NCBI GenBank assembly: GCA_002422545.1
Contig: DIWF01000039.1
Span: 10,715 to 74,714 of the forward strand
Source: Firmicutes bacterium UBA6113
Lineage (GTDB): Bacteria; Bacillota; Clostridia; Tissierellales; Sedimentibacteraceae
DNA length: 64,000 bases
Direction: 5' to 3'
This document shows positions 41,154 through 49,381 of this stretch, piece by piece. The notes below the pieces were generated by a model that saw only the letters and a program-made list of their open reading frames with translations, searched no databases and was not told where the DNA came from. Position 1 is the stretch's first letter; every line of letters begins with the position of its first letter. The position numbers and the translations under genes are program-made.

Positions 41154-42438
41154 CTCTGCTACCAAGTTCCCTTCCCTGCTTGAACAATATTTCAAATCTG
41201 GATACTAGATTGGTTTTCAAATAAACCGGTGCATTTTTTAAATTACTTCGATTCATCATCCTTTTAAAAATATTTCCCAAGGAATAAAATGAGTAACGTG
41301 CATCTCTGCAGCTTTCTGAAAGCTCAATGCTGGTCATATTTTCAGGAACAATCATTGAATCTCCGTACCTGAAGTCTTTTTCAAGCCACCACTTGTCGTT
41401 AGTAAGCCTGTTTTCCCACTTAAGCCTCTCATAGAGGACTGTACCTGGCATTGCCATGAGGGGATTGAAATTTGCAATTGCAAATTTATGCTCTACAGCA
41501 AAATCAACCAGCTCCTGTGCAGAATCCATAGTGTCTCCTCCATAGCCTATTACAAATGTTCCGTAAACCATGAGCCCTGCGCCATAAATATTCTTCAGCG
41601 TTTTTTCATAATCAAATCTCATGTTTGCCTTCTTGTTCATCTGTTTCAGGTTTTCTTTGTTCAACGATTCAAAACCAGTGAGAATCATCATACAGCCGCT
41701 GTCTTTCATCATTTTTAAAATTTCAGCGCTTTCTGCAATGTCCATTGATATTTGGCATGCCCATTTCCTTCTGAGTTTCTTCATGTCCATGAAAAGTTTT
41801 ACAGCTTTTTCCCTGTCTGCAAAAATGTTATCATCTACAAAGAAAATATATTTTTCCTTTATTTTTTTTATGTCATGAACTACATTCTCCACGTTTCTTG
41901 TGCGCACACTGCCCTTATAAAAGGCATTTATGGAACAGAAATCACAGCAGTACCTGCAGCCCCTTCCAAACTGCACCAAGGCTATGTTGTTGTAATATTT
42001 TCCGTTAAAAACTGTGTAGTCGTATTTTACTTGGGATAAATCTGCATTGTTTTTGCTTATGTATTTTTCCTTTAATGAATTGTTTTTTATGTCCTCCACA
42101 ACCAAGGGCCATGTGTCTTCTGCTTCTCCCACAACAACCGCATCTGCATAATAAAGGCATTCATCGGGAACCATAGTTGGATGAAATCCCCCCATTATTA
42201 CAATTTTGTTTTCTTTTTTGTACTTTTCCGCAAGGAAATAAGCCCTACTAGCAGAAAATGTGTCCACGGTCATGGCCACAACTTGAGCATCGAGTTTTTC
42301 AGGCAGCCTTTCTATTTTTTCATCATAAAATTCTATGGGTGCTTTTGTAAGCGGCTTTATTATTGCAAAAACAAGGGGCATCATTGCATCCCTTGACTTC
42401 TTCCCGAACATGTCGGGTCTTATAAATGCTATCTTCAT
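41134..42438 (-). CDS. B12-binding-type radical SAM protein 2
   Basis: 434 residues, paralogous to its three neighbours. N-terminus MKIAFIRPDMFGKKSRDAMM, cobalamin-domain-like VIMGGFHPTMVPDECLYYADAVVVGEAEDTW, radical SAM motif CRYCCDFC in GRGCRYCCDFCSINAFYKG near residue 168, then FFVDDNIFADREKAVKLF, GYGGDTMDSAQEL and WWLEKDFRYGDSMIVPENM. The motif keeps C-x3-C-x2-C with an additional Cys. The ATG follows AAAGGAGCATT. Gap of nine bases to the preceding gene. Confidence 0.9.
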   Translation of the reverse strand: MKIAFIRPDMFGKKSRDAMMPLVFAIIKPLTKAPIEFYDEKIERLPEKLDAQVVAMTVDTFSASRAYFLAEKYKKENKIVIMGGFHPTMVPDECLYYADAVVVGEAEDTWPLVVEDIKNNSLKEKYISKNNADLSQVKYDYTVFNGKYYNNIALVQFGRGCRYCCDFCSINAFYKGSVRTRNVENVVHDIKKIKEKYIFFVDDNIFADREKAVKLFMDMKKLRRKWACQISMDIAESAEILKMMKDSGCMMILTGFESLNKENLKQMNKKANMRFDYEKTLKNIYGAGLMVYGTFVIGYGGDTMDSAQELVDFAVEHKFAIANFNPLMAMPGTVLYERLKWENRLTNDKWWLEKDFRYGDSMIVPENMTSIELSESCRDARYSFYSLGNIFKRMMNRSNLKNAPVYLKTNLVSRFEILFKQGRELGSRDENYAD

Positions 42439-42447
42439 AATGCTCCT

Positions 42448-43791
42448 TTAATCGGGAATATCAGAATTGTCAGCCATAACATCCTTGCCGTATGCTTCAA
42501 AAGATTCAGCATATTTTTTGTATCCGAAATTAAGTCCGAAATAAATGCCATATAAAATATTAATCTTCCATAAATTTTTTATGTCAATGCGCTTTATAAT
42601 GTTTCTTAAGGAATAAGCTTCCTTCCATGCCCACTTAATTCCATCTTCAAGCTCTTTTACAGTCATGTTTGCAGGTTTGTAAACCACATGCTCCACGTCG
42701 TACATGGACCAGTCAGTTTCAATAATTCTTTTTTCTCTCTCAAGCTTCCTGTAGTAATCTGTTCCGGGAAACGGAGTAATGACAGAAAACCTGGGCAGAT
42801 CTATTTTTGCTTCCAGGCACAAATTTACAGTCCTTAAAAATACATCTATTTCATCATCGTCGCTTCCAAAGGCAAAGCATCCCATGACCATTATGCCGTG
42901 AGAGTGGAGTTTATCCATGAGAATCTGGTATTCATAGACTTTGTTGACGCCTTTTCTCATGCTTTTTTGTGTTTCCTGATTTACAGACTCAAAGCCTATG
43001 AGGAGTCCCTTGCAGCCGCTTTCTTCAAACAGCTCAATGAGTTCATCGTCAACACCTATTGCAGAAGTTGTAAGACCGAACCACCATTTTTTAAGGGGAA
43101 TCATTTCTTTGAAAAGTTCCTTTGCAAAGGTCGTATCAGCTATTAAATTAACATCAGGAAAGACCACAATCCTGCCCTTAAGAGTTTTTATTTCATCTGT
43201 TATGTTTTGTACTGTCCTCTTGTAGAGATTGCTTCCAAAAGCCTTAGGATAGGCGCAGAATGTGCAGTTTAAGTTGCATCCGCGAATTGCCTCAACAGTG
43301 TTCAATGTAATATATTTATCCTCTTTTAAAAGGTCTTTTCGGGGTAGAGGACGGTTTTCAACAGTGGTGTTTTCTCCTTGAAAATATAGTTTTTGCATGC
43401 AGCCTTCCTGGAAATCTCTTAATACTCTCGGAAAATTGTTTTCTCCCAGCCCCACGACAACTGAATCAGAATGCTCCATTGCTTCATAGGGCTTAAGTGA
43501 AGGGTGGACTCCCCCAAGCACTACCTTGACACCTCTTTTTCTGAAATAATCTGCATATTTGTAACACCTTGAAGCAGTTCCTGTTATACATGTAATGGCC
43601 ACTATGTCAGCTTGTAAGTCAAGAGGGATCTTTTCAGCTGTTTCATCATATATTTTTACATCTGCACCCAGTTCTTCAGGAACAAGTGCTGCAAGAAGAG
43701 CAAGCGTTATTGGCGCATAGTGCAGATTTTTATGAAACATTCCGTTGTAGCGGTGCATTGCACCTGCAGGGGCTAACAGTGCTATTTTCAT
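42448..43791 (-). CDS. B12-binding-type radical SAM protein 1
   Basis: 447 residues and the most divergent of the four. N-terminus MKIALLAPAGAMHRYNGMF, domain-1 block VVLGGVHPSLKPYEAMEH, radical SAM motif CNLNCTFC in IRGCNLNCTFCAYPKAFG near residue 174, FPDVNLIADTTFAKELF where the others read FFVDDN, GLLIGFESVNQETQ and a C-terminal part with TDWSMYDVEHVVYKPANM in place of the WWLEK block. The different loop after the barrel suggests a different substrate or reaction step from the other three. The ATG follows AAGGATAAA, 12 bases after the permease gene. Confidence 0.9.
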   Translation of the reverse strand: MKIALLAPAGAMHRYNGMFHKNLHYAPITLALLAALVPEELGADVKIYDETAEKIPLDLQADIVAITCITGTASRCYKYADYFRKRGVKVVLGGVHPSLKPYEAMEHSDSVVVGLGENNFPRVLRDFQEGCMQKLYFQGENTTVENRPLPRKDLLKEDKYITLNTVEAIRGCNLNCTFCAYPKAFGSNLYKRTVQNITDEIKTLKGRIVVFPDVNLIADTTFAKELFKEMIPLKKWWFGLTTSAIGVDDELIELFEESGCKGLLIGFESVNQETQKSMRKGVNKVYEYQILMDKLHSHGIMVMGCFAFGSDDDEIDVFLRTVNLCLEAKIDLPRFSVITPFPGTDYYRKLEREKRIIETDWSMYDVEHVVYKPANMTVKELEDGIKWAWKEAYSLRNIIKRIDIKNLWKINILYGIYFGLNFGYKKYAESFEAYGKDVMADNSDIPD

Positions 43792-43803
43792 TTTATCCTT
43801 CCT

Positions 43804-44949
43804 TTAACTAAGTTTTATAAGCGAAGAAACTGCCATTAAAATATATGAAGCCAACACTATGTTCAGCAATACCTTGTTTTTTCCCAGATTTCCAAGCATA
43901 AGATTTCCATTTGAATGCTCCGTGGCTTTTATGTAACCAGGTATGACAAGCAGTGACGTTATGACTGCCACTACGCCTCCAACCACCTGAATCATGGAAA
44001 TGAAGCTTACAGGAAGAAACAGTGCTGCCAAAAGAGAAGGAACCGTGGCATCAATGAAGGCCGTATTCCTTTTTACTTTTAGCTCCGTCGATATTATGTC
44101 AAGCTGAGCCAGTGCTATGGACAAATATGAAGTAAACATTGCAAGAATAACAAAAACAGAACACACAAATGCAGTAATGTTGCCTAAGGAGCTGCTAAGC
44201 CCTATGGTAGCAACCTGAGTTATATTTTTTGATGCTGTTATTGATGAAACTGTAAATATAAGAGTAATTGCTGCGTTAATTCCAATTCCTGTAATTACTG
44301 CAGTCTTTAATTTATTTTTATCTTCAATGTTGTTTGCTGCTTGAGGGATGGAAAACAATGCTGAAAATGAAAACATTACTAAGCCGTACAGAGCAAGGGC
44401 ATCCCCATAGCTTCCAAAAGAAAGTTCCATATTTTTCACAGGATGGTTCAAAGACATGACAATCAAAAATAAAACCACTCCGCCAATTATAATCATGGAA
44501 TACTTTTCGCTGATACCTATTATTTTTATTCCTGCAACAACTATTAAAGAACTTGTGCAGTAAAATATTATTTTAGAAATAAAAGGCGCTACTCCAAAAG
44601 ATTCAGTTAAAACTTCAGCTGCAACCAATATGTAAATTGCAAGATTGAAAAGAAGAACCACAGCCAGCACTGCAAAAAACAAAGACGAATACAGTCTTTC
44701 ATTTTTTCCCTTGAACAAGTGCTCCTTGAAAATTCCCATGAGCTGAGTAGAATTTTTAGAATTTAATACAAGATCTACAACCAACAGATGCATGAGTGCA
44801 CTTGCCACAAATGCTGCAACAACAGCAGTTATAATACCAAGCAAACCTGTTTTTGAAGCAGCGTAGGGAATTGCAAGGATTCCTGTTCCAAGACCGCTTC
44901 CTGCAATGAGCATTACTGCTTCCCATGTGGATATTTTTTTACTGGCCAT
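43804..44949 (-). CDS. Amino-acid permease of the HAAAP/AAAP type
   Basis: 381 residues with about eleven membrane helices. The first helix with ISTWEAVMLIAGSGLGTGILAIPYAASKTGLLG has the broken-helix glycine motif of LeuT-fold amino-acid transporters (as in TyrP, Mtr, SdaC). Further blocks are LYGLVMFSFSALFSIPQAANNIEDKNKLKTAVITG and VVGGVVAVITSLLVIPGYIKATE. No associated metabolic enzyme is recognised. It is the first gene of the cassette, 12 bases before radical SAM gene 1, so it may import the cassette's substrate or export its product; this is inference. Confidence 0.85.
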   Translation of the reverse strand: MASKKISTWEAVMLIAGSGLGTGILAIPYAASKTGLLGIITAVVAAFVASALMHLLVVDLVLNSKNSTQLMGIFKEHLFKGKNERLYSSLFFAVLAVVLLFNLAIYILVAAEVLTESFGVAPFISKIIFYCTSSLIVVAGIKIIGISEKYSMIIIGGVVLFLIVMSLNHPVKNMELSFGSYGDALALYGLVMFSFSALFSIPQAANNIEDKNKLKTAVITGIGINAAITLIFTVSSITASKNITQVATIGLSSSLGNITAFVCSVFVILAMFTSYLSIALAQLDIISTELKVKRNTAFIDATVPSLLAALFLPVSFISMIQVVGGVVAVITSLLVIPGYIKATEHSNGNLMLGNLGKNKVLLNIVLASYILMAVSSLIKLS

Positions 44950-45074
44950 AAGTTCTCCTTAACACAATGTTAACGTTATTTTACCCAATAAGAGTATGTT
45001 GAAACAAGCTTTATAAGCATGACTTTCAAAATTCTTTAACATAAAGGTAAAAAATTTGTCGAATGTGCGCATAC
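44950..45074 (-). promoter_or_regulatory. Promoter region of the radical SAM cassette
   Basis: The minus strand holds TTGTTT and, after 18 bases, TAAAAT, followed by the inverted repeat TTAAC-ATTGT-GTTAA that overlaps the space just before the ribosome-binding site AAGGAGAAC. The repeat could be an operator. The rplQ terminator upstream indicates that the cassette is transcribed separately from the ribosomal genes. Confidence 0.5.
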
Positions 45075-45103
45075 TAAAATCCCGCAGGTATGCACCTGCG
45101 GGA
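45075..45103 (-). terminator. Terminator of the S10-spc-alpha cluster after rplQ
   Basis: On the minus strand TCCCGCAGGT-GCAT-ACCTGCGGGA is followed by TTTTAG. A perfect 10-bp stem, 30 bases past the rplQ stop. Confidence 0.85.
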
Positions 45104-45132
45104 CTAAGTCAACTATATTCTGCTAAATTGAA

Positions 45133-45474
45133 TTATACTAATTCAATTATTGCCATTTCTGCTCCATCGCCTCTGCGTGGTCCCAATTTTAGAATTCTAG
45201 TGTATCCACCGTTTCTATCACTGTATTTAGGAGCAACTTCTTCAAATAGCTTACTTACTGCATTTTTATCATATAAATAAGCCGCTGCTTGACGTCTTGC
45301 ATGTAGATCTCCTCTTTTACCAAGAGTAATAGTTCTTTCTGCAACTCTTCTTAATTCTTTGGCTCTAGTTACTGTTGTAACCATTCTGCCATTGTTAATT
45401 AAGTCAGCAGTCATGTTTCTTAACATTGCTACTCTGTGGTCAGACTTGATACCAAGCTTTCTGTGACTACCCAT
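45133..45474 (-). CDS. rplQ: 50S ribosomal protein L17
   Basis: 113 residues. HRKLGIKSDHRVAMLRNMTADLINNG, ERTITLGKRGDLHARRQAAAYLYDK and GGYTRILKLGPRRGDGAEMAIIELV are conserved over the whole length. Last gene of the cluster, 20 bases after rpoA, followed by a terminator. Ribosome-binding site AAAGGAGGACTAAGC. Confidence 0.97.
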   Translation of the reverse strand: MGSHRKLGIKSDHRVAMLRNMTADLINNGRMVTTVTRAKELRRVAERTITLGKRGDLHARRQAAAYLYDKNAVSKLFEEVAPKYSDRNGGYTRILKLGPRRGDGAEMAIIELV

Positions 45475-45494
45475 GCTTAGTCCTCCTTTTACTG

Positions 45495-46442
45495 CTAATT
45501 ATCATTTTTCCTTAAAGATAAACCCAACTCTTCAAGTTTCTTCGCTACTTCATCCAAAGATTTCTTTCCGAGGTTTCTAACTTTCATCATGTCATCTTCT
45601 GACTTGTATGTAAGTTCCTCTACAGTATTGATTCCTGCTCTCTTCAGACAGTTGTAAGATCTTACTGATAAATCAAGTTCCTCTATTGTCATTTCCAAAA
45701 CTTTTTCTTTTTCATCTTCTTCTTTTTCAATCATTATTTCAACATCGTTAATATGTTCTGTCAATGATATGAACAAGTTGAGATGTTCGTTCAATATTTT
45801 TGCTCCTAAAGAAACTGCTTCTTCAGGTTCAATTGTTCCGTTAGTCCAAATCTCGATTGTCAATTTGTCAAAATCTGTTCTGTTTCCAACTCTGGTGTCT
45901 TCCACTGAGAAGTTTACTTTTTTAACAGGAGTGTAGATTGAATCAATTGGGATAACGCCGATTGACTGGCTATCCTTCTTGTTTCTTTCAGCTATTACAT
46001 ATCCTCTTCCTTGCTCCATTTCCATCTCAATAATGAGTTCGGAACCTTCTTCAAGAGTTGCAATATGCAAATCCTCGTTGATTATATCAACGTCGCCCCC
46101 TGTTATAATATCTGCTGCTGTAACCTCTTTAGGTCCCTTTGCGTCTATTAAAAGCTGCACAGGTCCTGGCACGTTCATTTTCGCAGCCAGATTCTTAATA
46201 TTAAGAATTATCTCTGTTACATCTTCTCTTACTCCAGGTATTGTAGAAAATTCATGCAATACACCTTGGATGTTGATAGATGTAACAGCAGCTCCTGGTA
46301 ACGATGAAAGTAGTATTCTTCTGAGCGAATTTCCAAGTGTTGTTCCGTAACCTCTTTCAAGTGGTTCAACAACTATCTTCCCATATGAGTTATCATCATT
46401 CTTTTCAATTAACGTAATATTAGGTTTTTCTATTTCTATCAT
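45495..46442 (-). CDS. rpoA: DNA-directed RNA polymerase subunit alpha
   Basis: 315 residues. The N-terminal dimerisation domain includes PLERGYGTTLGNSLRRILLSSLPG (residues 27-50) and VEPEEAV-like TIEPEEAVSLGAKILNEHL. The C-terminal domain (about 245-310) with LDLSVRSYNCLKRAGINTVEELT and VRNLGKKSLDEVAKKLEELGLSL binds UP elements and activators. Full length. The two domains are joined by an acidic Glu/Lys-rich linker. The ATG follows AAGGAGGGTTGGGAT. Confidence 0.98.
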   Translation of the reverse strand: MIEIEKPNITLIEKNDDNSYGKIVVEPLERGYGTTLGNSLRRILLSSLPGAAVTSINIQGVLHEFSTIPGVREDVTEIILNIKNLAAKMNVPGPVQLLIDAKGPKEVTAADIITGGDVDIINEDLHIATLEEGSELIIEMEMEQGRGYVIAERNKKDSQSIGVIPIDSIYTPVKKVNFSVEDTRVGNRTDFDKLTIEIWTNGTIEPEEAVSLGAKILNEHLNLFISLTEHINDVEIMIEKEEDEKEKVLEMTIEELDLSVRSYNCLKRAGINTVEELTYKSEDDMMKVRNLGKKSLDEVAKKLEELGLSLRKNDN

Positions 46443-46495
46443 CCCAACCCTCCTTAGATGTGATGTATGTCGAGGGTAATAATTCTTAATTCTTA

Positions 46496-47119
46496 CTACT
46501 TAGAGTACAACTCGACAATCAGATGCTCTTCTATTGGTATTTCAATATCTTCCTTCGCAGGTTCAGCTATTATTCTGCCTGTGAAGTTTTCAGGTTCAAC
46601 TTGCAACCATTGTGGTGCAGTCTTCTTGTGATTTTCAACTAAAGCTTTGAACTTATCAGAGCTTTGGCTCTTTTCCTTAACCTTTATTTCATCGCCAACT
46701 GAAAGAGTCATTGATGGAATATCAGCCTTCTTACCGTTTACTGTAAAATGACCGTGAACTACCAATTGTCTTGCTTCTGGTCTTGAACTTGCAAAGCCTA
46801 ATCTGTATATTACATTATCAAATCTAAGCTCCATCAATTTCAATAAGTTATCACCAGTTTTTCCTGACATTTTATCTGCAACTTTAAAAGCTTCAGCAAA
46901 CTGTCCTTCTAAAACTCCATAATATTTTCTTACTTTTTGTTTTTCTCTCAACTGAATACCGTAGTTAGTCAGTTTCTTGTTGTTTTGACCGTGCTGTCCA
47001 GGAGCATAGTTTCTTCTTCCTATAGAACACTTGTCAGTGTAACATCTGTCACCTTTTAAATATAACTTTAATCCTTCTCTTCTGCATATTCTGCAAACAG
47101 GTCCAGTATATCTTGCCAT
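46496..47119 (-). CDS. rpsD: 30S ribosomal protein S4
   Basis: 207 residues. MARYTGPVCRICRREGLKLYLKGDRCYTDKCSIGRRNYAPGQHG keeps four cysteines (C-x2-C ... C ... C) of the zinc-binding form. The S4 RNA-binding domain is in RLGFASSRPEARQLVVHGHFTVNGK. Initiates 30S assembly and is an autoregulator of its operon in several bacteria. The 53-base spacer to rpoA contains an AATTCTTAATTC word but no hairpin. Confidence 0.97.
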   Translation of the reverse strand: MARYTGPVCRICRREGLKLYLKGDRCYTDKCSIGRRNYAPGQHGQNNKKLTNYGIQLREKQKVRKYYGVLEGQFAEAFKVADKMSGKTGDNLLKLMELRFDNVIYRLGFASSRPEARQLVVHGHFTVNGKKADIPSMTLSVGDEIKVKEKSQSSDKFKALVENHKKTAPQWLQVEPENFTGRIIAEPAKEDIEIPIEEHLIVELYSK

Positions 47120-47138
47120 CTTTTCACCTCGTTTCTAA

Positions 47139-47537
47139 TTATACTCTTCTACGTTTTGGTGGTCTGCAACCATTATGTGGTATTGGAGTAACGTCTTTTA
47201 TTAAATTAACTTCCAGTCCAGCTGCCTGCAAAGATCTTATTGCTGCTTCTCTGCCTGAGCCCGGTCCTTTAACGTACACTTCTACTGTCTTCAAGCCATG
47301 TTCCATGGCTCTCTTTGCTGCTTCTTCTGCTACCATGCTAGCTGCATATGGAGTAGATTTTCTTGAACCCTTGAATCCCAATTGTCCTGAACTAGCCCAA
47401 GAAAGCGCGTTTCCCTGCAAATCAGTAAGAGTTACAAGTGTATTGTTAAAAGTTGACTTAATATGTGCCTGGCCTTTTTCAATATTTTTACGTTCTCTTT
47501 TTCTTACTCTTGTTTTTTGTTGTTTTTTAGCTGCCAC
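47139..47537 (-). CDS. rpsK: 30S ribosomal protein S11
   Basis: 132 residues. Conserved blocks are GQAHIKSTFNNTLVTLTDLQGNALSWASSG, FKGSRKSTPYAASMVAEEAA and VKGPGSGREAAIRSLQAAGLEV; the C-terminus NGCRPPKRRRV is invariant. The N-terminal Lys/Arg-rich stretch (AAKKQQKTRVRKRERKN) is typical of Gram-positives. Between rpsM and rpsD in the alpha operon. Confidence 0.97.
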   Translation of the reverse strand: MAAKKQQKTRVRKRERKNIEKGQAHIKSTFNNTLVTLTDLQGNALSWASSGQLGFKGSRKSTPYAASMVAEEAAKRAMEHGLKTVEVYVKGPGSGREAAIRSLQAAGLEVNLIKDVTPIPHNGCRPPKRRRV

Positions 47538-47551
47538 TTAAGTCCCTCCTT

Positions 47552-47920
47552 TTATTTTTTAGATTTTTTCCCTGAAACTCTCTTAGGACCTTTTCTAGTT
47601 CTAGCATTGTTCTTAGTGTTTTGTCCTCTGACAGGCAATCCTTTTTTATGTCTTAAGCCTCTATAGCAGTTGATTTCTTTTAATCTCTTAATATTCAACG
47701 CTATTTCTCTTCTCAAGTCACCTTCAACAGGATGCTTATCTATTTCAGTTCTTAACTGTTGTATTTCATCTTCTGTCAGGTCTTTAACTCTTGTATCAGG
47801 GTTAATACCTGTGTCTTTTAATATCTGGTTTGAAGTCTTTCTGCCTATACCATAGATATATGTCAGACCGATTTCAACTCTTTTTTCTCTTGGTAAATCC
47901 ACACCAGCGATTCTGGCCAT
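47552..47920 (-). CDS. rpsM: 30S ribosomal protein S13
   Basis: 122 residues. MARIAGVDLPREKRVEIGLTYIYGIGRKTSNQIL and the C-terminal RHKKGLPVRGQNTKNNARTRKGPKR tail, which contacts A- and P-site tRNA, are conserved. The ATG follows GGAGGTGTAAGCTTA. After rpmJ by 52 bases. Confidence 0.97.
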   Translation of the reverse strand: MARIAGVDLPREKRVEIGLTYIYGIGRKTSNQILKDTGINPDTRVKDLTEDEIQQLRTEIDKHPVEGDLRREIALNIKRLKEINCYRGLRHKKGLPVRGQNTKNNARTRKGPKRVSGKKSKK

Positions 47921-47972
47921 TAAGCTTACACCTCCTACCTCAGTAGCACTTAATCTTCTATTTTATATCTGT

Positions 47973-48086
47973 CTAGCCTTGTTTTTGTTTGTGCTTTGGA
48001 TTTTCGCAAATTACCATAACTTTGCCTTTTCTTCTGATAATCTTGCATTTCTCGCACATTGGTTTTACTGATGGTCTTACTTTCAT
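47973..48086 (-). CDS. rpmJ: 50S ribosomal protein L36
   Basis: 37 residues: MKVRPSVKPMCEKCKIIRRK, then GKVMVICENPKHKQKQG. The zinc ligands C-x2-C, Cys and His are present. The ATG at 48086 follows AAGGAGGTATTACA. It lies between infA and rpsM, its normal place, and is identified by direct translation of the gap. Confidence 0.96.
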   Translation of the reverse strand: MKVRPSVKPMCEKCKIIRRKGKVMVICENPKHKQKQG

Positions 48087-48098
48087 TGTAATACCTCC

Positions 48099-48317
48099 TT
48101 ACTTTTTCCTCCAGGTTATTCTTCCTCTTGTCAAATCATATGGTGATAATTCAACAGCTACAGTATCTCCCGGAAGAATCCTGATATAGTTCATCCTCAG
48201 TTTTCCAGAAATATGCGCTAAAATCTGGTGTCCGTTCTGAAGCTCAACTATGAACATTGCATTAGGAAGTGCTTCCAGGACTTTTCCTTCGACTTCTATA
48301 ACATCTTTCTTGGACAT
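48099..48317 (-). CDS. infA: Translation initiation factor IF-1
   Basis: 72 residues, a single OB fold. MSKKDVIEVEGKVLEALPNAMFIVELQNGHQILAHISGKLRMNYIRILPGD is typical, ending in TRGRITWRKK. Binds the 30S A site during initiation. Three bases after the KOW-protein gene. Confidence 0.97.
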   Translation of the reverse strand: MSKKDVIEVEGKVLEALPNAMFIVELQNGHQILAHISGKLRMNYIRILPGDTVAVELSPYDLTRGRITWRKK

Positions 48318-48320
48318 TGA

Positions 48321-48623
48321 TCACTCAACCTCCATTTCTACAGATGCATTTTTTGTGAAGGGCTCAAGTAGCTTTCTCACATATGCATCATCTAGATTTT
48401 CGTTACATTGTAACTTGAATGCAAATTCTGTCAATACTGTATTATAAATCATTAAATGTTTAATTTTTTTCTTTTTAGGAGAACCTAGCTTTCTGAGATC
48501 TCCGTCACATACCAATACATTTTGCTCATCCACAACATTGCATACAATAAAAGTTCTTCCTTTATCTCTGCCTGCCTTGGATTTCACTATCTGACCAATT
48601 TTAATATCTGTTGTAAATTCCAA
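48321..48623 (-). CDS. KOW-domain RNA-binding protein
   Basis: 100 residues. IGQIVKSKAGRDKGRTFIVCNVVDEQNVLVCDGDLRKLGSPKKKKIKHL is an N-terminal KOW/L14e-like domain; the C-terminal half is acidic and unlike known domains. Genes of this type sit between map and infA in many Clostridia. Probably binds rRNA; function not established. Its ATG is ten bases after the map stop. Confidence 0.88.
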   Translation of the reverse strand: MEFTTDIKIGQIVKSKAGRDKGRTFIVCNVVDEQNVLVCDGDLRKLGSPKKKKIKHLMIYNTVLTEFAFKLQCNENLDDAYVRKLLEPFTKNASVEMEVE

Positions 48624-48633
48624 TAAATCACCC

Positions 48634-49380
48634 CTATAATACGGTTAACAGCTCTGGTTCGCCGTCTGTAATAGCAACAGTATGTTCATAGTGAGCTGAC
48701 GGCTTGCCGTCTGTGGTCACCACAGTCCAGTTGTTGTCAAGGACTTTCACGTTGTATGTTCCTGCGTTTATCATAGGCTCTATAGCAAGGACCATTCCAA
48801 CTTGCAGCCGCGGCCCTTTACCAGGTCTTCCGAAGTTAGGTATTTGCGGTGATTCATGCATATCCTTCCCAACTCCGTGCCCAACGTAATCTCTTACAAC
48901 CGAGAACCCTTGACTTTCTGCATACTGCTGTACTGCATGCGATATGTCTGAGAGTCTGTAAGACGTCTTTGCATACTTTATTCCTTCATAGAAGCTTTGT
49001 CGAGTAGCTTCGACTAAACGTCTCTTCTCGTCGTCAACTTCTCCCACGAGGAATGTTTTTGCGCTGTCTCCCACATATCCTTCAAAAGTAGCACCTATAT
49101 CAATGCTGACAATGTCGCCTTCTATAAGTTTTCTGCTGTTTGGAAATCCATGAACAACCTCTTCATTTACCGAAGCGCATATTGAATATGGAAATCCTCC
49201 GTAACCTTTGAATGTAGGTATCGCATTTTGAGATCTTAAGAAATCTTCAACCATCTGATCAATTTCTTTAGTAGTAACTCCGGGTTTAATGTACTTTCTC
49301 ACAAGTTCATGAGACTGTGCCACCAAACGTCCGGCTTTTCTCATAATTTCTATTTCTCTTCTTGTTTTGAGGATAATCAT
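48634..49380 (-). CDS. map: Methionine aminopeptidase type I
   Basis: 248 residues. Removes the initiator Met. The pita-bread fold metal ligands are visible: Asp in IVSIDIGATFEGYVGDSAKTF, His in YVGHGVGKDMHE, Glu in LAIEPMINAG and Glu in YEHTVAITDGEPELL; the substrate-binding His is in NEEVVHGFP. The lack of an N-terminal extension marks type Ia. One base separates it from the adk stop, so it is coupled. Confidence 0.96.
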   Translation of the reverse strand: MIILKTRREIEIMRKAGRLVAQSHELVRKYIKPGVTTKEIDQMVEDFLRSQNAIPTFKGYGGFPYSICASVNEEVVHGFPNSRKLIEGDIVSIDIGATFEGYVGDSAKTFLVGEVDDEKRRLVEATRQSFYEGIKYAKTSYRLSDISHAVQQYAESQGFSVVRDYVGHGVGKDMHESPQIPNFGRPGKGPRLQVGMVLAIEPMINAGTYNVKVLDNNWTVVTTDGKPSAHYEHTVAITDGEPELLTVL

Positions 49381-49381
49381 A

